From Spinactinospora alkalitolerans (GTDB taxonomy: Bacteria > Actinomycetota > Actinomycetes > Streptosporangiales > Streptosporangiaceae): DNA of 64,000 nt. Position 1 is the first letter of the stretch. Every line of letters begins with the position of its first letter. Below the pieces are notes generated by a model, which worked only from the letters and a program-made list of their open reading frames with translations, was not told the DNA's origin and searched no databases. Of the stretch, positions 47,707-54,914 are shown in pieces. The stretch lies in assembly GCF_013408795.1 (NCBI RefSeq), contig NZ_JACCCC010000001.1:1736001-1800000 (forward strand), read 5' to 3'. Made by a program: the position numbers and the translations under genes.

Positions 47707-47729
47707 TTCGACGGCGAAGGTGGAGTGCC

Positions 47730-50204
47730 ATGCCGACCTCCGAATCCGCCCTTCGAACCGCGCCCCGGGTCGTCCTCATCGGTGCGGGCATCGTCGGATG
47801 CGCGCTGGCCGACGAGCTCACTGCGCGCGGGTACACCGACGTCACCGTCGTGGACCAGGGGCCGCTCTACTCCTGCGGCGGCTCGACCTCCCACGCGCCG
47901 GGGCTGGTCTTCCAGACCAACGCGGCCAAGGTCATGTCCGACTTCGCCCGCTACACCGTGGCCAAGTACGGCGCGCTGCGCGTGGCCGACCGGCCCTGCT
48001 TCAACCGGGTCGGCGGGCTGGAACTGGCCGCGACCCCCGAACGCCTGGCCGAGCTGCACCGGCGCGGCGGCTGGGCGAACGCGTGGGGGATCCCGGGGCG
48101 GGTGCTCGACCCGGACGAGTGCGCCCGGCTGCACCCGCTCGTCGAGGCCGAGCGGGTGCTCGGCGGCCTGCACACGCCCACCGACGGCCTGGCCGACGCC
48201 GTGCTCGCCGCCAGGGCCCAGGCCGAGGCCGCGGTGTGGCGCGGTGCCCGGTTCCTGCCGCAGCACGAGGTGCTCGACATCGAGGTCACCGGCGGGCGCG
48301 TCACCGGGGTGCGCACCGACCAGGGCCGCATTCCCGCCGACCTGGTGGTGACGTGCGCGGGGATGTGGGGACCGCGGATCACCCGCATGGTCGGAATGAC
48401 GCTGCCGCTGGTCCCGCTGGCCCACCAGTTCGCCTGGACCGGTCGGGTGCCCGCGCTGGCCGGGGCCGGAGCCGAGGCCGACCACCCGATTCTGCGGTAC
48501 CAGGAGCGCGACCTGTACTACAGGGAGCGCTTCGACCGGATCGGCATCGGCTACTACGGGCACCGCCCCATGCCCGTCGACGCCGACGCGATCGGCACCC
48601 CGGCCACGGCGACCGACCGGCCCATGCCCTCCATGCTGGACTTCACCCCCGATGACTTCGCCCCGGCCTGGGCCGACAGCCGGGAGCTGCTGCCCGCGCT
48701 CGGCGGGACCGAGGTCGAGGAGGGCTTCAACGGACTGTTCTCCTTCACCCCGGACAACATGCCGCTCATGGGGGAGTCGCCGGAGGTCGCCGGCTTCTGG
48801 GTGGCCGAGGCCGTCTGGATCACGCACTCGGCCGGCGTCGCGCGGGCGATGGCCGAGTGGATCGTGGACGGCGCCCCGACTCTGGACCTGCACGGCTGCG
48901 ACGTCAACCGGTTCCAGCCGCACCAACTCGCCCCCGGCTACGTTCGGGAGCGCGGCTGCCGCAACTTCATCGAGGTCTACGACGCCCTCCACCCGCTGCA
49001 GCCGATGGAGGAGCCCCGCCCGTTGCGGACCAGCCCGTTCCACCCCCGCCAGGCCGAACTCGGCGGGTACCTCCTGGAGGCGTCGGGCTGGGAGCGGCCG
49101 CACTGGTACGAGGCCAACGCGCACCTGACCGAAGGGCGCGACATCCCCGCGCCGGGGGAGTGGGCCGCGCGGTACTGGTCCCCGATCATCGGCGCGGAGG
49201 CCCAGGTCACCAGGGAGCGGGTGGCGCTGTACGACATGTCCTCGCTGATGCGGCTGGCGGTCACCGGCCCCGGGGCCGCGGCGTTCCTGGACCGCATGAC
49301 GACCGGCAACGCGCACCGGGAGCCCGGCGCCGTCACCTACTGCCTGCTGCTGGACGAGACGGGCCGGCTGCGCGGCGACATCACGGTCGCCCGGGTCGCC
49401 GAGCAGGAGTTCCAGGTGGGCGTGAACAGCCCGCTCGACCTCGACTGGCTCCGCCGCCACCTGCCCGCCGACGGCACCGTCCAGGTCCGCGACGCCACCC
49501 CGGGCACCACCTGCATCGGGGTGTGGGGGCCGCTCGCCCGCGACCTGGTGCAGCCGCTGGCCGACCACGACCTGTCCAACGACGGCCTGCGCTACTTCCG
49601 CTGCGCCCGGTTCCACGTCGGTGACGTGCCGGTGCTGGCGCTGCGGGTGTCCTACGTGGGTGAACTCGGCTGGGAACTGTACACGACGACTGACCTGGGC
49701 CTGCGGCTGTGGGACACGCTGTGGGCGGCCGGCCGCCCGCTCGGGGCGATCGCGGCGGGGCGCGGCGCGTTCACCGCCCTGCGCCTGGAGAAGGGCTACC
49801 GGGCCTACGGCGCGGACATGACCAACGAGCACGACCCCTATGAGGCCGGGCTCGGTTTCGCGGTGCGGATGGCCAAGGACGACTTCGTCGGCCGCGCCGC
49901 ACTGGAGGGACGCGATCCCGAGGCGGTCAAGCGCCGCCTGGCCTGCCTGACCATCGCCGATCCCGCCGACACCGTGATGGGCGGCGAGCCCGTGTGCGTC
50001 CCCGGGGCCGAATCCGCCATCGGCTACGTCACCAGCGCGGGCTACGGCCACACGGTCGGCACCGGGATCGCCTACGCCTGGCTGCCGGCCGAGCACGCCG
50101 AACCGGGGGTCGAGCTGGAGATCGGCTACTTCTCCCGGCGCGTCCCGGCCCTGGTCGCCGCCGAACCGCTCTTCGACCCGCAGATGCTCAGGCTGCGCGG
50201 CTGA
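47730..50204 (+). CDS. dmg: Dimethylglycine oxidase (FAD/GcvT fusion)
   Basis: 824 residues, the length of Arthrobacter globiformis dimethylglycine oxidase, which it resembles throughout. The FAD fold starts RVVLIGAGIVGCALADELTARG. The covalent FAD anchor is His55 in GGSTSHAPGLVFQTN. HRPMPVD, FNGLFSFTPDNMPLMGES and FWVAEAVWITHSAGVA follow. From about residue 430 the folate-binding GcvT domain is present (SSLMRLAVTGPGAAAFL, VQVRDATPGTTCIGVWGPLARDLV, SYVGELGWELY). It oxidises dimethylglycine to sarcosine, gives electrons to O2, and passes the carbon to THF as 5,10-methylene-THF. Regulated probably through site 5; cytoplasmic. Confidence 0.93.
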   Translation: MPTSESALRTAPRVVLIGAGIVGCALADELTARGYTDVTVVDQGPLYSCGGSTSHAPGLVFQTNAAKVMSDFARYTVAKYGALRVADRPCFNRVGGLELAATPERLAELHRRGGWANAWGIPGRVLDPDECARLHPLVEAERVLGGLHTPTDGLADAVLAARAQAEAAVWRGARFLPQHEVLDIEVTGGRVTGVRTDQGRIPADLVVTCAGMWGPRITRMVGMTLPLVPLAHQFAWTGRVPALAGAGAEADHPILRYQERDLYYRERFDRIGIGYYGHRPMPVDADAIGTPATATDRPMPSMLDFTPDDFAPAWADSRELLPALGGTEVEEGFNGLFSFTPDNMPLMGESPEVAGFWVAEAVWITHSAGVARAMAEWIVDGAPTLDLHGCDVNRFQPHQLAPGYVRERGCRNFIEVYDALHPLQPMEEPRPLRTSPFHPRQAELGGYLLEASGWERPHWYEANAHLTEGRDIPAPGEWAARYWSPIIGAEAQVTRERVALYDMSSLMRLAVTGPGAAAFLDRMTTGNAHREPGAVTYCLLLDETGRLRGDITVARVAEQEFQVGVNSPLDLDWLRRHLPADGTVQVRDATPGTTCIGVWGPLARDLVQPLADHDLSNDGLRYFRCARFHVGDVPVLALRVSYVGELGWELYTTTDLGLRLWDTLWAAGRPLGAIAAGRGAFTALRLEKGYRAYGADMTNEHDPYEAGLGFAVRMAKDDFVGRAALEGRDPEAVKRRLACLTIADPADTVMGGEPVCVPGAESAIGYVTSAGYGHTVGTGIAYAWLPAEHAEPGVELEIGYFSRRVPALVAAEPLFDPQMLRLRG

Positions 50205-50322
50205 CTGATGTCCGACGACCGGGTTCGCGCGGGGGCGGCTGCCGCAGTGCGCGCAGGCCGCCGGCGGCACAGCGGGTCCGGGCCCTGAAACCCCCGTCTC
50301 GCCCCGCGAACGCGGCGGTCAA
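50204..50322 (+). repeat. Dispersed repeat family B, copy 3
   Basis: Starts at the last base of the dimethylglycine oxidase stop codon and fills most of the gap to the SoxG-like gene. Ends are ACTGATGTCCGACGACCGGG and CGCGAACGCGGCGGTC. The interior GCGCGCAGGCCGCCGGCGGC is the inverse of the block in the copy at 24623-24741. Confidence 0.7.
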
Positions 50323-50371
50323 AGCCCGATGAGGAACCATCCGTGAGGGACACCAGAGAAAGGCCGCGACC

Positions 50372-50950
50372 ATGAACCCATCCGCACGCGCCCCGCTCAC
50401 CCGCGGCGCCGGTCCGGACGCGGCGGTGTCCGTGCGCGAACTGCCGCCGTACGCGCAGGTGGAGCTCCGGGTCGATCCGGAGGAGGCGGCGCCGGCCGCC
50501 CGGATGGCGGCGGAGTTCCTCAGCTGCGCCCTGCCGGGCCCCGGCCGGGCCTGCGGCGACGGCCGGCCGCACGTGCTGTGGCACGGCCCCGGCCGCTACC
50601 TCGTCGTGGACGAGTCCGCCACGGGGCGCGGCCTGGCCATCGGCCTGGCCTGCGCGCTGGGCGGCGAGTACGGGGCGGTGTGCGGCAGCGTCGTCGACGT
50701 CTCCGCCCGGTACGCGGTCCTGGAGCTGTGCGGCCCCGGGGCCGAGGGGGTCCTCGCCCGTGACTGCGCCCCGCCCCCGCGCCCTCGGGCCTTCGCGCCC
50801 GGCCGCTACGCCCCGACCACCCTGGCCGGCGTCCGCGTCGGCCTGCACCGCCCCGGCCCGTCCCCGTCCTACCGCGTCCTCGTCCCCGCCGACCGCGCCG
50901 GCCACGTGCTGGACCGGCTGCTGGAGACGGCGCGGGGGCGCCGCTCCTGA
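50372..50950 (+). CDS. soxG: Sarcosine oxidase gamma subunit-like protein
   Basis: 192 residues; ATG with GAAAGG upstream. The chain has the SoxG pattern: VRELPPYAQVELRVDP, VLWHGPGRYLVVDE, VVDVSARYAVLELCGPGAEGVL, GRYAPTTLAGVRVGLHRP and YRVLVPADRAGHVLDRLLE. SoxG is the small, GcvT-like subunit of heterotetrameric sarcosine oxidase, but the alpha, beta and delta subunits are not here. It may assist the dimethylglycine oxidase or pair with subunits encoded elsewhere. It is 167 bases downstream of the oxidase gene with a repeat between them, and probably on the same transcript. Confidence 0.75.
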   Translation: MNPSARAPLTRGAGPDAAVSVRELPPYAQVELRVDPEEAAPAARMAAEFLSCALPGPGRACGDGRPHVLWHGPGRYLVVDESATGRGLAIGLACALGGEYGAVCGSVVDVSARYAVLELCGPGAEGVLARDCAPPPRPRAFAPGRYAPTTLAGVRVGLHRPGPSPSYRVLVPADRAGHVLDRLLETARGRRS

Positions 50951-51021
50951 CCGGCCGCCCCGGCGGCGCCTGCGGTGCGCGCGGCGCCCGCACTGTCCAG
51001 GTTCCGCCAAGGGTCGGCCAC

Positions 51022-51027
51022 TATCGT
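51022..51027 (+). promoter_or_regulatory. -10 element for a leaderless IclR mRNA
   Basis: TATCGT ends 7 bases before ATG 51035, with no ribosome binding site in between. Confidence 0.5.
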
Positions 51028-51034
51028 GGTTTTC

Positions 51035-51901
51035 ATGGCTACCAACAACGACCACGCACCCCGTGACGGATCGGCCGGACGAGCAGGATCCGAGTCACGG
51101 GGGCCACAGCGGGAGTCGGGTGGTGGCGCGGAGGCGAACAGGGGCGCACCGGTGCAGTCGGTGGACCGGGCCGTCACGGTGCTGGAGATCCTGGCCCGGC
51201 ACGGCGAGGCCGGGGTCACCGAGATCGCCGCCGAGCTCGGGGTGCACAAGTCCACGGCCTTCCGGCTGGTCGGCGCGCTCGAACGGCGCGGGCTGGTGGA
51301 GCAGCCCGGCCTGCGCGGCAAGTACCGGCTGGGCTTCGGGATCATCCGGCTCGCCGGCACCATGGCGGCCGGACTCGACCTCACCCAGCAGAGCCGCCGG
51401 GTGTGCGAGGACCTCGCCGCCGAGATCGGCGAGACCGTCAACGTCGCCATCCGCAGCGGCGGCACCGTGGTCAACATCGACCAGGTGCGCGGAGCCTCGG
51501 CCGTGGTCAGCCAGAACTGGATCGGTCGGCAGAACCCCCTGCACGCGACCTCCAGCGGCAAGGTGCTGCTGGCCCACATGGAGTACGCCGAGCTCCGCCG
51601 ACTGCTGCGCGGCCCCCTCGAAGAGGTCACCCCCAACACCGTGACGGACCCCGAAGCGCTGCGCGCCCAGCTCGACGAGGTGCTGGAGCGCGGGTACGCG
51701 ACGGCGACCGAGGAGCTGGAGTTCGGGCTCAACGCGGTCGCCGCCCCCATCCGCGGGCTCAGCGGCGAGGTGATCGCCGCGGTCAGCGCGTCCGGCCCCT
51801 CCTACCGCATGGAGAGCGACCTGCTCGACGAGGTCGGCCGGACCGTCGCCAAGGCCGCCGCGGAGATCTCCACCCGCATGGGGCACATGGAGATGCGTTA
51901 G
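51035..51901 (+). CDS. IclR-family transcriptional regulator
   Basis: 288 residues from ATG 51035. About 35 polar residues precede the winged HTH (VQSVDRAVTVLEILARHGEAG, TEIAAELGVHKSTAFRLVGALERRGLV). The IclR effector domain follows, with GETVNVAIRSGGTVVNIDQV, the conserved HATSSGKVLLAH and FGLNAVAAPIRGLSGEVIAAVS. Family members bind small carboxylates or aromatics. It ends the one-carbon cluster, and the five GTTGC-N7-G(A/C)A(A/T)C dyads upstream are good candidates for its binding sites. Its stop codon overlaps that of the convergent gluconokinase gene by 3 bases. Confidence 0.9.
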   Translation: MATNNDHAPRDGSAGRAGSESRGPQRESGGGAEANRGAPVQSVDRAVTVLEILARHGEAGVTEIAAELGVHKSTAFRLVGALERRGLVEQPGLRGKYRLGFGIIRLAGTMAAGLDLTQQSRRVCEDLAAEIGETVNVAIRSGGTVVNIDQVRGASAVVSQNWIGRQNPLHATSSGKVLLAHMEYAELRRLLRGPLEEVTPNTVTDPEALRAQLDEVLERGYATATEELEFGLNAVAAPIRGLSGEVIAAVSASGPSYRMESDLLDEVGRTVAKAAAEISTRMGHMEMR

Positions 51902-52413
51902 CGGCGCGCGGTCCCCAGGGCTTCGGTCACGATGCGCACGGCCTCCTCGGTGATCTCCTCGGCGCTGGGCGCGATGTCGATGGTGACGCCGTCCTCGTCG
52001 GGGGCCAGCGGCTCCAGGGTGGCCGCCTGGGAGGTGAGCAGGCCCGTCGGCATGAAGTGGCCGGAGCGCTCCCTCAGCCGGGAGGCGATGAGCTCGGTGG
52101 AGCCGTCGAGGTGGACGAAGCAGACCCCGGGCGCCCCGGTCCGCAGGATGTCGCGGTAGGCGCGCTTGAGCGCCGAGCAGGCCATGACCGTGGACGCTCC
52201 CGTCCGCTCCTGCTCGGCGATCCAGGCCGCCAGCGACTCCAGCCACGGGGTGCGGTCGGCGTCGGTCAGCGGCGTGCCGCTGGACATCTTGCCGATGTTG
52301 GCCTCGGGGTGGAACACGTCCGCCTCCGCGTAGGGCAGCCCGAGCCGTTCGGCGACGCGCATGGCCACCGTGCTCTTGCCGCTGCCGGAGACGCCCATGA
52401 AGACGAAATGCAT
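51898..52413 (-). CDS. gntK: Gluconokinase
   Basis: 171 residues from the ATG at 52413 with GGAAGGTGGG upstream. P-loop HFVFMGVSGSGKSTV at the N-terminus (GVSGSGKS, residues 7-14), then AEADVFHPEANIGKMSSGTPLTDADR, WLESLAAWI and MACSALKRAYRDILR: all GntK signatures. It phosphorylates D-gluconate to 6-phosphogluconate, feeding the pentose phosphate route. Divergent from the GntR-type regulator, with a TNGTNNNACNA operator in the gap, and linked in function to the permease gene 0.9 kb away. Confidence 0.94.
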   Translation of the reverse strand: MHFVFMGVSGSGKSTVAMRVAERLGLPYAEADVFHPEANIGKMSSGTPLTDADRTPWLESLAAWIAEQERTGASTVMACSALKRAYRDILRTGAPGVCFVHLDGSTELIASRLRERSGHFMPTGLLTSQAATLEPLAPDEDGVTIDIAPSAEEITEEAVRIVTEALGTARR

Positions 52414-52472
52414 GTTCCCACCTTCCGCGTCCCGTCCGTGAAGATGTGATCGAACGGGACGATCCAATCCAA

Positions 52473-52483
52473 TAGTGTTACTA
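52473..52483. promoter_or_regulatory. FadR/GntR-type operator between gntK and gntR
   Basis: TAGTGTTACTA matches TNGTNNNACNA, the consensus of the FadR subfamily of GntR regulators. Flanks extend the dyad to AATAGT/ACTAAT. It lies 60 bases upstream of gntK and 65 upstream of gntR. Confidence 0.7.
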
Positions 52484-52547
52484 ATGTGCCACGCCAGTCC
52501 CACCCGCCCCGACCCGGTCCCGGTCGGCGCGCGCACGAAGGAGCCCC

Positions 52548-53252
52548 ATGGCCGCTGACGCGGATCACCGCACCCTGCACAACCGCGTGCTGGCCGACCT
52601 GGGGCCCGCCATCGCCGCGGGCGAGTACGCGGCCGGACACGTCTTCACGCTAGAACGCCTGGAGCGCGATTACGGGGTGTCGCGGACCGTGGCCCGCGAG
52701 GCCGTGCGGGTGCTGGAGTCCATGCGGCTCGTGGTCAGCCGGCCGCGCACCGGGATCCGGGTCCGGCCCGCGCAGGAGTGGAGCGTCTTCGATCCGCAGC
52801 TGATCCGCTGGCGGCTGGCCGGTCCCGGCCGCAACGACCAGCTGCGCTCGCTCACCGAGCTGCGCGCGGCCGTCGAGCCGCCGGCCGCGGCCGCCGCGGC
52901 CCGCCGGGCCGAACCGGCCCAGCGGGAGCACATCGTGCGGATCAACGAGCGGATGGCCGCCACCGGCGCGGCCGGCGACCTGGAGGCGTTCCTGCTCCTG
53001 GACATCGAGTTCCACCGGCTCATCCTGGAGCTGTCCGGCAACGAGATGTTCGCCGGACTGTCCGGGGTCGTGGCCGAGGTGCTCACCGGCCGCACCGAGT
53101 ACGACCTGATGCCGCACCACCCCCGGCCCGAGGCGCTGCGCCTGCACGCCCACGTCGCCTCGGCCATCCACGGCGGCCTCCCCGATGTGGCGGAGGCCGC
53201 CATGCGCGCCATCGTCGACGAGGTCGTCGACGCGCTCCGGTCGGTCGACTAG
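52548..53252 (+). CDS. gntR: Gluconate-operon GntR/FadR-type repressor
   Basis: 234 residues; ATG with GAAGGAG upstream. Winged helix: LHNRVLADLGPAIAAGEYAAG, FTLERLERDYGVSRTVAREAVRVLESMRLV and SRPRTGIRV. The FCD domain has the metal-ligand residues in LLLDIEFHRLILELSGN and LHAHVASAIHGG. The position between gntK and gntP, and perfect FadR-type operators before both, make it the regulator of gluconate use; the effector is likely gluconate or 6-phosphogluconate. Confidence 0.88.
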   Translation: MAADADHRTLHNRVLADLGPAIAAGEYAAGHVFTLERLERDYGVSRTVAREAVRVLESMRLVVSRPRTGIRVRPAQEWSVFDPQLIRWRLAGPGRNDQLRSLTELRAAVEPPAAAAAARRAEPAQREHIVRINERMAATGAAGDLEAFLLLDIEFHRLILELSGNEMFAGLSGVVAEVLTGRTEYDLMPHHPRPEALRLHAHVASAIHGGLPDVAEAAMRAIVDEVVDALRSVD

Positions 53253-53336
53253 AGGGGCCTGAGCCCTGGGACCATGGGCGAGGAGTGCGGTCAACGCGCG
53301 GACTCCACGCGAGCCGCCCCCCTCGCCCCCGAATCT

Positions 53337-54713
53337 CTAGAGCACCAGGCTGAGTACGAAGGCGAAGGCGAAGCCGATCACGCCGATCAGCGTCTCCATC
53401 AGGGTCCAGGTCTTCAGCGTGGTCTTGACGTCCATGCCGAAGAAGCGGCCGACCAGCCAGAAGCCCGAGTCGTTGACGTGGGACAGTGCGGTGGAGCCGC
53501 AGGCGATCGCGATCACGATGAACGACAGGTCCAGCGTCGACAGCCCCGAGGTGGCCGCGACGGCCGGAGCCACCAGGGCCGCGGCCGTGGTCAGGGAGAC
53601 CGTGGCCGATCCCTGCGCCACGCGCAGCGCCAGCGCGATCACGAACGCCGCGACGATGACCGGCAGGCCGGTGGTCTCCAGGCTGGAGGCCAGGGCCTCG
53701 CCGATGCCGCTCGCCCGCAGAACGCCGCCGAACATGCCGCCGGCGCCGGTGATCAGGATGATGGAGCAGACCGGGCCCAGCGCGCCGTTGACGATCTCGT
53801 CCACGCGCTCCCGGGAGAAGCGCCCCGCGCCCAGGGCGAACATGGCCACGATGGCGGTGATGAGCAGCGCCACGGGGGTCTGGCCGATGAGGATCAGGAT
53901 CTGCGCCCAGAGTTGGCCCTCGTCCACCGCGCCGGTCGTGACCAGCGTGCTGATCCCGGTGTTGCCGAAGATCAGCAGCATCGGCAGCAGCAGGACGCAC
54001 AGCACGAGCAGGACGTGCGGCGGACGCTCGTACTTGAGCTCCCCGTCCGCGGTGAAGTCGTCGGGGACCGGGAGCTCCCAGCGGCGGCCGGCGAAGCGCG
54101 AGAACAGGTAGGCGGCCAGGTACCAGGTCGGCAGGCCGATCACCAGGCCGACCAGGAGCGTGATGCCCATGTTGGCGCCGAGTAGGTCGGCGGCCGCCAC
54201 GGGACCCGGGTGCGGGGGCACGAAGGCGTGCATGACCGCGAACGCGCCCGCGGTGGGCAGGGCGTAGAGCAGCACCGAGCCGCCCAGGCGGCGGGCCACG
54301 CTGAAGACGACCGGGAGCATGACGATCAGCCCGGCGTCGAAGAAGATCGGGAAGCCGAACAGCAGGGAGGCCACGCCCAGCGCCAGTGGTGCGCGCTTCT
54401 CGCCGAAGGCTCTGATCAGGGTGTTGGCGAGTACCGCGGCGCCGCCGGTGATCTCCAGCAGCCTCCCGATCATCACGCCCAGTCCGACCAGCAGTGCGAC
54501 GCTGGCCAGGGTGCCGCCGAAGCCGTCGAGCAGGGTCGGCACGATGTCGGGCAGGGGAATCCGGGTGGCCAGCGCCACCAGCAGGCTGACCAGCACCAGG
54601 GACACGAAGGCGTGCAGCTTCACCTTCATGACGAGGAACAGCAGAACGGCGACCGCCGCCGCCGCTATCAACAGCAACGGCACCGTGCCGTAGGCGGGCT
54701 CGATGGCTTCCAC
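53337..54713 (-). CDS. gntP: Gluconate:H+ symporter, GntP family
   Basis: 458 residues from the GTG at 54713, which has GGAGG six bases upstream; the long upstream extension of the frame is not conserved and covers the operator. About 12 membrane segments. GntP signatures: ALGVASLLFGFPIFFDAGLIVMLP, HAFVPPHPGPVAAADLLGAN, ILITGAGGMFGGVLRASGIG and ACGSTALSHVNDSGFWLV, here quoted in short pieces. It imports gluconate by proton symport. A perfect 15-base palindrome of FadR type lies 70 bases upstream (54783-54797). Convergent with gntR. Confidence 0.93.
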   Translation of the reverse strand: MEAIEPAYGTVPLLLIAAAAVAVLLFLVMKVKLHAFVSLVLVSLLVALATRIPLPDIVPTLLDGFGGTLASVALLVGLGVMIGRLLEITGGAAVLANTLIRAFGEKRAPLALGVASLLFGFPIFFDAGLIVMLPVVFSVARRLGGSVLLYALPTAGAFAVMHAFVPPHPGPVAAADLLGANMGITLLVGLVIGLPTWYLAAYLFSRFAGRRWELPVPDDFTADGELKYERPPHVLLVLCVLLLPMLLIFGNTGISTLVTTGAVDEGQLWAQILILIGQTPVALLITAIVAMFALGAGRFSRERVDEIVNGALGPVCSIILITGAGGMFGGVLRASGIGEALASSLETTGLPVIVAAFVIALALRVAQGSATVSLTTAAALVAPAVAATSGLSTLDLSFIVIAIACGSTALSHVNDSGFWLVGRFFGMDVKTTLKTWTLMETLIGVIGFAFAFVLSLVL

Positions 54714-54782
54714 CAGTGCCTCCGAACAAGGGGGTGGGCGACCCGGTCCGCGTCGCCAATGGCGCAGCCGGGATGACTGCGG

Positions 54783-54797
54783 CAATGGTAATACCAT
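54783..54797. promoter_or_regulatory. FadR/GntR-type operator upstream of gntP
   Basis: AATGGTAATACCATT, a perfect palindrome around a central A, containing TGGTAATACCA (TNGTNNNACNA). It is the second such site in the gnt locus. Confidence 0.75.
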
Positions 54798-54914
54798 TTG
54801 TGAGGCTTTGTGAGCCTCCGTGTTTCGAATTGTTATCGCCGGGCGCGGCCGACCGCCCCGCCGCACCGCGCAGGGCGGCGGCGGAGGGACTGCCGACCAT
54901 GGTAGTGACCCGGG

